Both the position numbers and the translations under genes were made by a program. DNA of 64,000 bases from an uncultured Bacteroidia bacterium. GTDB taxonomy: Bacteria > Bacteroidota > Bacteroidia > Bacteroidales > UBA932. The stretch lies in the NCBI GenBank assembly GCA_902774145.1, contig CACYHC010000010.1:1-64000 (forward strand), given 5' to 3'. Every line of letters begins with the position of its first letter. Positions within the stretch are counted from its first letter, which is position 1. The notes below the pieces were generated by a model, which saw only the letters and a program-made list of their open reading frames with translations, had not been told where the DNA came from and searched no databases. This document shows, in pieces, positions 9,616 to 16,876 of the stretch.

Positions 9616-10572
9616 ATGATCAAGATTTTCTACAAGCAGGGCCCGGAAGTCCTTCTGAGCCAAAGGCTGGCGGAACTCGACACCATCGGGAGGGAGAATA
9701 TCCTCTGGATCGACCTTCTCGTTCCCACCGGAGAAGAAAAGCGGAAAGTGGAAGCCCTGCTCGGCGTAGAAATCCAAAGCCGCGCCGAGGCGGAAGAAAT
9801 CGAAAGTTCCTCCCGCTACTACGAGGAGGACGACGCCATCTTCCTGAACACCAACTTCCTCTCCCCTTCCGGCGAGGAAATGGCGATGGACCCGGTCTCG
9901 TTCATCCTTTCCGGCGCCTGCCTGACCACCCTGCGCGAATCGCCCCTGCGCTCCTTCGACACCCTCCAGCTCAAGCTGCAGGCCCGTCCCGAGGAATTCC
10001 CGGACGGTGCGCACCTCTTCGTGGAAGTGATGGACAAGCGCGTGGACCTGGACGCGGACATCGTGGAAATCATCGCCAAGGAGGTCAGCCTCTTCAGCAA
10101 GCGCATCAACCAGCAGGAGGACGACATCAACGAGGAGTTCCTGCTGGACATCAACCAGTTGCAGGAAAACGCCATGTTCGTCCGCGAGAACGTCGTGGAC
10201 AAGCAGCGCCTGATTTCCAACATCCTCAAGAGCAAGCGCTGTCCCAAAGACCCGGAATTGCGCGAGAGCCTCGCGGTCATCCTCCAGGATATCGCCTCGC
10301 TCATCAATCACACGAATTTCGCCTTCGAGAGGCTGGAATACCTGCAGGATACGGTCCTGGGCATCATCAACCTGGACCAGAACCGCATCATGAAGATTTT
10401 CACCTTCATCTCCCTGCTGTTGATGCCGGCTACGCTCGTGGCCAGCTTCTACGGGATGAACGTGCAGCTGCCCATCGCCGACAAGTGGTGGGCCTGGATG
10501 CTCATCCTGGGCTTCATGGGCCTGCTGGTGCTGGTCCTGTGGCTGATCTTCAAAAAGAGAAAGATGTTATAA
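9616..10572 (+). CDS. corA: CorA-family magnesium/divalent metal transporter
   Basis: Homopentameric inner-membrane divalent-cation channel of the CorA family. The 318-residue protein has a long acidic N-terminal cytosolic domain and helical stalk (for example REDDINEEFLLDINQLQENAMFVRE-like heptads around residues 165-210) and two C-terminal membrane helices. The family selectivity signature YGMN is present in SFYGMNVQLP at about residue 275. The C-terminus is basic (FKKRKML), as expected for the cytosolic end. It starts a plus-strand unit; the aldolase gene follows after 31 nt with no visible promoter of its own. Confidence 0.93.
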   Translation: MIKIFYKQGPEVLLSQRLAELDTIGRENILWIDLLVPTGEEKRKVEALLGVEIQSRAEAEEIESSSRYYEEDDAIFLNTNFLSPSGEEMAMDPVSFILSGACLTTLRESPLRSFDTLQLKLQARPEEFPDGAHLFVEVMDKRVDLDADIVEIIAKEVSLFSKRINQQEDDINEEFLLDINQLQENAMFVRENVVDKQRLISNILKSKRCPKDPELRESLAVILQDIASLINHTNFAFERLEYLQDTVLGIINLDQNRIMKIFTFISLLLMPATLVASFYGMNVQLPIADKWWAWMLILGFMGLLVLVLWLIFKKRKML

Positions 10573-10603
10573 TTCAATGATAAACTATTCAAAATCAAAC
10601 ACA

Positions 10604-11605
10604 ATGGTATCATTTAAGGAACTGGGCCTCGTGAACACCCGCGAGATGTTCGCCAAGGCTGTCAAGGGCGGGTACGCTATTCCCGCCTTCAACTTCAACA
10701 ATATGGAACAGCTGCAGGCCATCATCCAGGCCTCGGCCGAAACCAAATCGCCCGTCATCCTGCAGGTGAGCAAGGGCGCCCGCAACTATGCCAACCAGAC
10801 GCTGCTGCGCTACATGGCGGAAGGCGCTGTCCAGTACGCGAAGGAACTGGGCTGGGAGAAACCTCAGATCTGCCTCCACCTCGACCACGGCGACTCCTTT
10901 GAACTCTGCAAGAGCTGCGTGGACCTCGGTTTCTCTTCCGTGATGATCGACGCTTCGTCGCTTCCTTTCGAGGAGAACATCGCCCTGACCAAGAAGGTCG
11001 TGGACTATGCCCACCAGTACGATGTGACCGTCGAGGCCGAACTCGGCGTGCTCGCCGGCGTAGAGGATGAGGTTTCCGCCGAAGAATCCCACTACACCAA
11101 GCCCGAAGAAGTCATCGAGTTCGCCACCCGCAGCGGCTGCGACTCCCTGGCCATCTCCATCGGCACCAGCCACGGCGCCTACAAGTTCAAGCCCGAGCAG
11201 TGCACCCGCGACCCGAAGACCGGCCGCCTGGTTCCGCCCCCGCTCGCCTTCGACGTGCTGCACGAAATCGAAAAGAAGCTCCCCGGCTTCCCCATCGTCC
11301 TCCACGGCTCGTCTTCCGTGCCGCAGGAATATGTGGACATCATCAACGCCAACGGCGGCAAACTGCCCGATGCCGTGGGTATTCCCGAAGAACAGCTCCG
11401 CGAAGCCGCGAAGAGCGCCGTCTGCAAGATTAACATCGACTCCGATTCCCGTCTTGCGATGACCGCCGCCGTCCGCAAGGTCTTTGCCGACAAACCCGGC
11501 GAATTCGACCCGCGCAAGTACCTCGGCCCCGCCCGTGACGAGATGAAGAAACTCTACGTTCACAAGATCGTCAACGTGCTCGGCTCCGACGGAAAAGCCG
11601 CATGA
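10604..11605 (+). CDS. fba: Class II fructose-1,6-bisphosphate aldolase
   Basis: Zinc-dependent aldolase that splits fructose-1,6-bisphosphate into DHAP and glyceraldehyde-3-phosphate. From ATG 10604 the protein is 333 residues and begins MVSFKELGLVNTREMFAKA, the usual Bacteroidales N-terminus; an in-frame ATG at 10577 would add nine AT-rich-encoded residues and is less likely. Metal/substrate motifs are LHLDHGDSF (H92, D94, H95), AELGVLAGVEDE, SIGTSHGAYKF and VLHGSSSVP. Its stop overlaps the next gene by 4 bp. DHAP is the substrate of the dehydrogenase two genes downstream, which makes the grouping metabolically sensible. Confidence 0.96.
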   Translation: MVSFKELGLVNTREMFAKAVKGGYAIPAFNFNNMEQLQAIIQASAETKSPVILQVSKGARNYANQTLLRYMAEGAVQYAKELGWEKPQICLHLDHGDSFELCKSCVDLGFSSVMIDASSLPFEENIALTKKVVDYAHQYDVTVEAELGVLAGVEDEVSAEESHYTKPEEVIEFATRSGCDSLAISIGTSHGAYKFKPEQCTRDPKTGRLVPPPLAFDVLHEIEKKLPGFPIVLHGSSSVPQEYVDIINANGGKLPDAVGIPEEQLREAAKSAVCKINIDSDSRLAMTAAVRKVFADKPGEFDPRKYLGPARDEMKKLYVHKIVNVLGSDGKAA

Positions 11606-12375
11606 GACGTCTGTTGATTCTCCTCACAGCCGCACTTTCCCTGTGCGGCTGTGCTGTTTTGCAAACCCGTAACTGGGACGTCAACCAACTGCTTACGGCT
11701 GCGTCCCATGCAACGACGGCAGCCTCGCTGACCGACGCGCAGATTGTCGAGCTGAGCGCCCGCACCGTCGCGGAACTGGACGCCAAGAACAGCGTGGAAC
11801 CCGCCACGGGCCCCTACACCAAACGGCTCGCGAAAATCCTTGCCGGCATCGACAACCTGAACGGCCAGCCGCTGAATTTCAAGGTCTATAAGACCAACGA
11901 AGTCAACGCCTTCGCCTGCGGGGACGGGTCCATCCGCGTCTATTCCGGCCTGATGGACATCATGAGCGACGACGAGGTCTTCGCCATTCTCGGCCACGAA
12001 ATCGGACACGTCGCGAACAAGGATTCCAAGCGTGCAATGCAGAACGCCTACCTGACCGCGGCGGCCCGCAATGTCGCCGGAGCGGCGGGCGGCACCGTCG
12101 GCACCCTCGCCAACAGTATGCTCGGGGACATCGCCGAATCCTATGTCAGCGCCCAGTTCTCGCAGAAGCAGGAATTCAACGCCGACGACTACGGGTTCCA
12201 GTATTCCGTCCAGCACGGCAAGGACCCGTACAGCATGTACAACTCCCTGAACAAGCTGATGAGCGCTTCGGGCGGCAGCAAGGCCTCCAACCTCCAGCAG
12301 ATGTTCAGCACGCATCCGGACACCTCCGAACGCGCCGCGCGCATGAAGGCCAAGGCGGATGCAGTGAAAAAATAG
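11602..12375 (+). CDS. M48-family metalloprotease lipoprotein
   Basis: Membrane-anchored zinc protease of the M48 (LoiP/BepA/HtpX-like) family, probably in periplasmic protein quality control. The 257-residue protein has a lipoprotein signal (MRRLLILLTAALSLCGC, likely acylated at C17), the zinc-binding helix HEIGH (132-136) in FAILGHEIGHVANKDSKRAM, and the downstream ligand region QKQEFNADDYG. It overlaps fba by 4 bp and is followed after 4 nt by the dehydrogenase gene. The partner specificity cannot be read from sequence. Confidence 0.9.
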   Translation: MRRLLILLTAALSLCGCAVLQTRNWDVNQLLTAASHATTAASLTDAQIVELSARTVAELDAKNSVEPATGPYTKRLAKILAGIDNLNGQPLNFKVYKTNEVNAFACGDGSIRVYSGLMDIMSDDEVFAILGHEIGHVANKDSKRAMQNAYLTAAARNVAGAAGGTVGTLANSMLGDIAESYVSAQFSQKQEFNADDYGFQYSVQHGKDPYSMYNSLNKLMSASGGSKASNLQQMFSTHPDTSERAARMKAKADAVKK

Positions 12376-12379
12376 ACGT

Positions 12380-13666
12380 ATGGTATTTAAGATAGGTAGG
12401 AATGCAGCGCAAAAGGCGCCGGGGATCTTCCAAAAACTTTTCCCCGGCCGGACGGCCCTGATTATCGCCGACCAATTCACCTGGCCCATCCTGGGGGAAC
12501 GGCTCTCCGGGTATTTCCGGGACGCCGGGATTCCCGTGGAGGCCCACCGGGAAGAGACCTTCCGGGCTGAATGGGAGGACGTCGAGCGGCTGGATGCCCT
12601 GCTGGACACCCATCCGCAGGCGATTCTCGTCGCGGTCGGCGGCGGGGTCATCAACGACCTCTGCAAACTCTGCTCCTACCACCACGGGCAGGCCTATATG
12701 ACCCTTCCCATGGCCGCTTCCGTCGATGGCTACGCCGCCTTCGGCGCTTCCGTCACCTACGAGGGCACGAAGCAGCATTTTGACTGCCCGCAGCCCGCGG
12801 CGATGATTGCGGACATCGACGTTCTCGCTTCCGCCCCCGCCGCAATGAGTTCCTCCGGCTATGCCGACCTGGCGGCCAAGATTCCGGCCGGCGGCGAGTG
12901 GATGGTGGCGGACTGCGTCGGCGCCGACCCGATTCAGCCGGAAGCCTGGAGCATCCTGCAGGACAAACTGGACGAGTTCCTTTCCCGTCCCGCCGAGGTA
13001 GCGGCCGGGAATCCCGACGCCATCGCCGCGGTGTTCGAGGGGCTCACCCTCAGCGGGGTGGCGATGCAGATTGCCAAAAGCTCCCGCCCGGCCTCCTGCT
13101 GCGAACATCAGTTCAGTCATTATCTGGATATGACGGGACACCGCTTTGAAGGCCGCCCCGTCTCCCACGGCTTCCAGGTAGGAATCGGCACCCTGGCGAT
13201 GTGCGCCGTGTTCGACAACCTGCTGCAGCTGGACCTCACGCAACTGGACGTAGAGGCTTGCGTGCAGGCCTGGCCGTCGCTGGAAGAGGAGCAGGAACGG
13301 GCCCTGAAGCTGTTCGAGGACTTCCCCGCCCCGCGCCTCGGCTACGAAGAAGTCACCAAGAAATACCAGGACGCCGATGCGGTCCGCGCCCAGCTGACCC
13401 GCCTGAAGGCAAACTGGCCCCGCCTGAAGGAACAATTGCGGGAGCAGGTGTATCCCTATGAGAAAATGTACGCGATGCTCCGTACCGCCGGCGCGCCCTG
13501 TGAACCGGAGCAAATCGGCCTTACACGGCAGCAGCTTCACGATATGTTCCCCCGGGTACAACTGATGCACTACCGCTACAACCTGCTGGACCTGGCGCGC
13601 CGCGGCCGTTTCTATGACGCCATCGTGGAGCCGCTCTTCGCACCCGGCGGGCCCTTCGCCCTATGA
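12380..13666 (+). CDS. egsA: sn-Glycerol-1-phosphate dehydrogenase (AraM/EgsA type)
   Basis: Predicted to reduce dihydroxyacetone phosphate to sn-glycerol-1-phosphate with NAD(P)H. The 428-residue protein shows the nucleotide-binding AVGGGVINDLCK (about 85-96), TLPMAASVDGYAAFGASV, and the metal-site residues of the iron/zinc alcohol dehydrogenase fold: D163 in SSGYADLAAK and the His residues of CEHQFSHYL and PVSHGFQVGIG. In Bacillus subtilis AraM has this activity and feeds archaeal-type prenylglyceryl phosphate synthesis. Here the aldolase that makes its substrate is two genes upstream, and a HAD phosphatase overlaps its end by 4 bp, so a product G1P or glycerol pathway is likely. Confidence 0.88.
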   Translation: MVFKIGRNAAQKAPGIFQKLFPGRTALIIADQFTWPILGERLSGYFRDAGIPVEAHREETFRAEWEDVERLDALLDTHPQAILVAVGGGVINDLCKLCSYHHGQAYMTLPMAASVDGYAAFGASVTYEGTKQHFDCPQPAAMIADIDVLASAPAAMSSSGYADLAAKIPAGGEWMVADCVGADPIQPEAWSILQDKLDEFLSRPAEVAAGNPDAIAAVFEGLTLSGVAMQIAKSSRPASCCEHQFSHYLDMTGHRFEGRPVSHGFQVGIGTLAMCAVFDNLLQLDLTQLDVEACVQAWPSLEEEQERALKLFEDFPAPRLGYEEVTKKYQDADAVRAQLTRLKANWPRLKEQLREQVYPYEKMYAMLRTAGAPCEPEQIGLTRQQLHDMFPRVQLMHYRYNLLDLARRGRFYDAIVEPLFAPGGPFAL

Positions 13667-14478
13667 ATTTCGAAGCCCGCCTGCGCCGCATCCGCCACGT
13701 GGTGATGGATATGGACGGGACCATCTATATGGGGTCCCGGATTTTCCCTTACACCCTGGATTTCCTGCGGGGCCTGGAAGCGCACGGCATCGGCTACTCC
13801 TTCCTTACCAATAATCCCACGCGCTCGCGCGAGGACTATCTGCGCAAACTGTCGGGAATGGGCATTTCCTGCACGGCGGAACAGATGCTCACCACCTCCC
13901 AGACGGCCCTGGAATATGTCCGGCGGCATATGCCCGCCGTCCGGCGGATCTTTATCCTGGGCACGGAGAGCCTGCAAAATCTCTTTCGTGGCGCCGGCTA
14001 TATCCTCACGGACGAAAACGACCAGGAAGCCCCTGATTTACTGATTGTTTCCTTTGACACGACGCTGGTTTACCCGCGCCTCTGCAAGGCGGCCTGGTGG
14101 GCGTCGAAGGGCGTCCCCTATCTGGCCACCAACCCGGACCGCGTCTGCCCCACGGAAGAAGAAACCGTCCTCGTGGACTGCGGTTCCCTCCAGCATTGCA
14201 TCGAATACGCCACCGGCCGGAAAGCCGACATCGTGCTGGGCAAACCCGACCCGACAATGCTCCATGAACTCGAGGCCGAACTGGGCCTGGAGCGCGACGA
14301 GGTGGCCATGATCGGCGACCGCGTCTACACCGACATCGCCATGGCCCGGAACGCCGGCGCCCTGCCGGTCCTCGTCCTTTCCGGAGAGACGACCCCGGAA
14401 CTCGCCAAACAGGCCTGCCTGGAAGGCGACCTCGTCGTCCCGGACCTCGCCGCCTTCGGCGAGATGCTGAATCTTTAA
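13663..14478 (+). CDS. HAD-IIA (NagD/AraL-like) sugar phosphatase
   Basis: Haloacid-dehalogenase-superfamily phosphatase, 271 residues. The catalytic Asp pair is in VVMDMDGTIY (D16 nucleophile, D18 acid/base), motif II is FLTNNPTRS, the C2-type cap lies between, and motifs III/IV appear as GKPDP and AMIGDRVYTDIAMA. NagD/AraL-type enzymes dephosphorylate small sugar phosphates and polyol phosphates. It overlaps egsA by 4 bp, the same pairing as AraL with AraM in Bacillus, which suggests glycerol-1-phosphate or a related phosphate as substrate; that is inference from context. It is the last gene of the corA-to-HAD unit. Confidence 0.9.
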   Translation: MNFEARLRRIRHVVMDMDGTIYMGSRIFPYTLDFLRGLEAHGIGYSFLTNNPTRSREDYLRKLSGMGISCTAEQMLTTSQTALEYVRRHMPAVRRIFILGTESLQNLFRGAGYILTDENDQEAPDLLIVSFDTTLVYPRLCKAAWWASKGVPYLATNPDRVCPTEEETVLVDCGSLQHCIEYATGRKADIVLGKPDPTMLHELEAELGLERDEVAMIGDRVYTDIAMARNAGALPVLVLSGETTPELAKQACLEGDLVVPDLAAFGEMLNL

Positions 14479-14520
14479 GCGTCCCGCCGTTGCCGTAACA
14501 CTACAGCGGACACGGAAGGG

Positions 14521-15096
14521 CTAGAGGCCCAGGAGGTGGGTGAGCAGGATTTTGAGGCCGATGGCGATGAGGATCAGTCCCCCGAGCAGTTCCGGGCGGA
14601 GACGGCGGTTGACGGCCTCGCCCCAGCGGCGGCCCAGCCCGTAGCCCAGCAGGCTCATTCCGAAGGACACCAGGCCGATCAGCGCCAGCGGCACCGCCAG
14701 TTGTGACGCCCGGTCATACCCGGTACAGGCATAGGAAATCCCCACGGCCAGGGCGTCGATGCTCGTCGCCACGGCCAGGGCCAGCTGCGTCCGCAGAGCA
14801 AGCGGATGCAGGGACGGCTCTTCCTCTTCCCGGAACGATTCCACCACCATTTTCCCGCCAATGAAGGCGAGCATCCCGAAAGCAATCCAGTGATCGACGC
14901 TCTGCAGCACGCCGCTGAAGCGGCTGGTCAGCAGCCAGCCCATCAGGGGCATCAGCGCCTGGAAAAGCCCGAAAAGAAAGGCCAGCCGGAGCACCGCCCC
15001 CCGGTGGGAAGCGCCGCGCAAAATCACGCCGCAGACCACCGAAACGGCGAAACAATCCATCGCCAGCGCAAAGGCTATGAAGACATTTTCCAGCAC
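14521..15096 (-). CDS. mntP: Manganese efflux pump MntP
   Basis: Inner-membrane Mn(II) exporter of the MntP (YebN) family. The 191-residue protein has about six membrane segments in two repeats, with the acidic membrane motifs AMDCFAVSVVCG and ATSIDALAVGISY that are typical of the family, and an acidic cytosolic loop (SFREEEEPSLHP). The start appears to be GTG at 15096, only 4 nt behind a TACCTTTG promoter box, so the mRNA would be almost leaderless. No Mn riboswitch (yybP-ykoY) can fit in such a leader. Confidence 0.9.
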   Translation of the reverse strand: MLENVFIAFALAMDCFAVSVVCGVILRGASHRGAVLRLAFLFGLFQALMPLMGWLLTSRFSGVLQSVDHWIAFGMLAFIGGKMVVESFREEEEPSLHPLALRTQLALAVATSIDALAVGISYACTGYDRASQLAVPLALIGLVSFGMSLLGYGLGRRWGEAVNRRLRPELLGGLILIAIGLKILLTHLLGL

Positions 15097-15100
15097 GGCG

Positions 15101-15108
15101 CAAAGGTA
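15101..15108 (-). promoter_or_regulatory. -7 box of mntP
   Basis: TACCTTTG on the minus strand, separated from the GTG start at 15096 by CGCC only. No clear -33 element. Confidence 0.5.
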
Positions 15109-15132
15109 CGAAAAATCCGGTTAAAAAAATTG

Positions 15133-15167
15133 TGGAAAATTCTGGAAGAAGGTGGAATAAAGTGGAA
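15133..15167 (+). promoter_or_regulatory. MraZ operator: four TGGAA direct repeats at 10-bp spacing
   Basis: TGGAA starts at 15133, 15143, 15153 and 15163, exactly one helical turn apart, inside GTGGAAAATT-type decamers. MraZ is a ring-forming transcription factor that represses its own dcw operon by binding three or four short TGG-containing direct repeats at about 10-bp period. The last box ends 10 nt before the -7 element at 15177, so bound MraZ would cover the -33 region. The G-to-A difference from the enterobacterial TGGGN box is notable. Confidence 0.85.
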
Positions 15168-15176
15168 AATTTTTAC

Positions 15177-15184
15177 TATCTTTG
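15177..15184 (+). promoter_or_regulatory. -7 box of the mraZ (dcw) operon
   Basis: TATCTTTG 21 nt before the chosen mraZ ATG and immediately downstream of the four MraZ boxes. No TTTG lies at the -33 position, which is occupied by the box array. Confidence 0.75.
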
Positions 15185-15205
15185 CACCACTTGCGTATAA
15201 GAAAA

Positions 15206-15655
15206 ATGACGAAATTCATGGGCACATATCGCTCCAGGGTGGACGACAAGGGAAGAGTGGTCTTCCCCGCGCCGTTCAAGGGGGCCGTTCCCCAGGGGAG
15301 CGACATGCGCTTTGTCGTCAAAAAAAGTATCTATTCGGACTGCCTGGACATGTATGCCTACGAGGAGTGGGAGCAGGAGTCCGAAAGAATACGGGAATCC
15401 CTCGACTTCTTCAATCCCGACCACGAGATTTTCTGGCGTGAATATATGCGGGACTGCGTCGTCGTGGAGCCGGACCCCAAGCTGGGCCGCATTTCCATCC
15501 CCGGATACCTTCTTAACGCAATCGGCGTACAAAAAGAGGTGGCTTTTCTCGGTATGAATTTCAAAATCGAGATCTGGGCGGGTGAGAAATGCGAAGCCGC
15601 CAGGGTCTCCCGTGAAAATTACGTCGCGATAGCCAAGAGCCTTTCCAAAAAGTAG
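15206..15655 (+). CDS. mraZ: Transcriptional regulator MraZ
   Basis: First gene of the dcw operon and probably its repressor. The 149-residue protein (from ATG 15206, MTKFMGTYRSRVDDKGRVVFP) has the two SpoVT/AbrB-like MraZ halves: SRVDDKGRVVFPAPFK near the N-terminus and DPKLGRISIPGYLLNAIG in the second half. The open frame starts further upstream at a TTG that coincides with the -7 box, so it cannot be the start. The four-repeat operator directly upstream supports autoregulation. Confidence 0.93.
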   Translation: MTKFMGTYRSRVDDKGRVVFPAPFKGAVPQGSDMRFVVKKSIYSDCLDMYAYEEWEQESERIRESLDFFNPDHEIFWREYMRDCVVVEPDPKLGRISIPGYLLNAIGVQKEVAFLGMNFKIEIWAGEKCEAARVSRENYVAIAKSLSKK

Positions 15656-15668
15656 GAGGACCCTTCAG

Positions 15669-16535
15669 ATGTCCGACTACCACATCCCGGTCCTTTTAGA
15701 AGAGAGCGTAAGCGCGCTCGTGCGCAACCCCGAAGGGGTTTACGCCGACGCCACCTTCGGCGGCGGCGGCCACAGCCGCGCGATCCTCGCGCGGCTGGGC
15801 GCACGTGCGCGCCTCCTCGCCTTCGACCTCGATGCGGACGCGGCCGCGCAAGCTCCTCAGGATGAACGCCTCACCCTCATCCGGGGGAACTTCCGCTTCA
15901 TCGAAAACTTCACCCGCAAGGAGGCCCCGCAGGGCCTTGACGGAATACTGGCCGACCTGGGCGTGTCGTCGCACCAGTTTGATACGGCGGAAAGGGGCTT
16001 CTCCTTCCGCTTCGACGCGCCCCTGGACATGAGAATGAACGCGCAGGGCGACAAAACCGCGGCGGACATCGTCAATTCTTATACGCAAGAGGAATTGGAA
16101 AAAATCCTCAGGCTGTACGGAGAAGTGGACGGCGCCCGCGCCGTGGCGAGAAGCATCGCCGCAGCGCGCGAAAAGGCGCCCATCCGCAGCACCACGGACC
16201 TGGGAAACGCCATCGCGGACGCCCTGCCGTCTTTTCAGGTCCACAAGCAGATTGCCAAGATTTATCAGGCCCTGCGCATCGAGGTAAACGGCGAAATGCG
16301 TTCCCTGGAGAAATTCCTGCAGGGCGCCGTGCGCGCGCTCAAGCCCGGCGGCCGCCTGGCCGTCATCACCTACCACTCCCTGGAAGACCGGCAGGTCAAG
16401 CAGTTCATCCGGGAAAGGGCGAATGGTCTCGAGAGCGTGAACCGCAAGCCCATCCTCCCCACGGAGGAAGAGATTGAAAGCAACCCCCGCGCCCGCAGCG
16501 CCAAGCTGCGCGTCGCACAAAAAGCAGAAGCGTAA
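15669..16535 (+). CDS. rsmH: 16S rRNA (cytosine-1402-N4) methyltransferase
   Basis: RsmH (MraW) methylates N4 of C1402 in the 16S rRNA decoding centre. The 288-residue protein begins HIPVLLEESVSAL, has the SAM-binding stretch DATFGGGGHSRAIL (about 28-40), LADLGVSSHQFD, RGFSFRFDAPLDMRM, and the C-terminal VITYHSLEDRQVKQF typical of the family. The stop TAA shares its last base with the ftsL ATG (TAATG), implying translational coupling. Confidence 0.96.
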   Translation: MSDYHIPVLLEESVSALVRNPEGVYADATFGGGGHSRAILARLGARARLLAFDLDADAAAQAPQDERLTLIRGNFRFIENFTRKEAPQGLDGILADLGVSSHQFDTAERGFSFRFDAPLDMRMNAQGDKTAADIVNSYTQEELEKILRLYGEVDGARAVARSIAAAREKAPIRSTTDLGNAIADALPSFQVHKQIAKIYQALRIEVNGEMRSLEKFLQGAVRALKPGGRLAVITYHSLEDRQVKQFIRERANGLESVNRKPILPTEEEIESNPRARSAKLRVAQKAEA

Positions 16536-16876
16536 TGGAAAAACTGAAAAGAATCGGGAAAGCGGTCCTGAACAGTTTCGTCGCCATCTGGAAGGGCGAA
16601 TTCCTGCTTCGCCTCCGGGCGGGCCGCTTCCTTGCGCACATCCTCTACACCTTCCTCCTGCTCGGCGTCATCATCTGGGTCTCCCTGCTCATCGACACCG
16701 CGATGAACAAGGTGGAGAAGAATTACAGCCGCATCGGCGAGCTGAAAATGGAGCAGTCGCTCCTGAAAATCGACATCACCCGGGCCGAGAGCCGCACGGA
16801 AGTGGCACGGCGTCTCGAGGCCATGGGCTCACCGCTCCGCATCCCGGAGCAAAATGCAACGGAGGTAACGCGATGA
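16535..16876 (+). CDS. ftsL: FtsL-like cell division membrane protein
   Basis: Small bitopic divisome protein, 113 residues: basic cytosolic N-terminus, one membrane helix (about 35-55, LYTFLLLGVIIWVSLLI) and a short periplasmic segment with coiled-coil character (MNKVEKNYSRIGELKMEQSL). Sequence similarity in this family is weak; the call rests on topology and on the conserved position between rsmH and ftsI. It overlaps ftsI by 4 bp. Confidence 0.75.
   Translation: MEKLKRIGKAVLNSFVAIWKGEFLLRLRAGRFLAHILYTFLLLGVIIWVSLLIDTAMNKVEKNYSRIGELKMEQSLLKIDITRAESRTEVARRLEAMGSPLRIPEQNATEVTR

Noticed and set aside
15097..15132. Mn riboswitch upstream of mntP
   Set aside because: The -7 box lies 4 nt from the start codon, leaving no leader in which to fold one.
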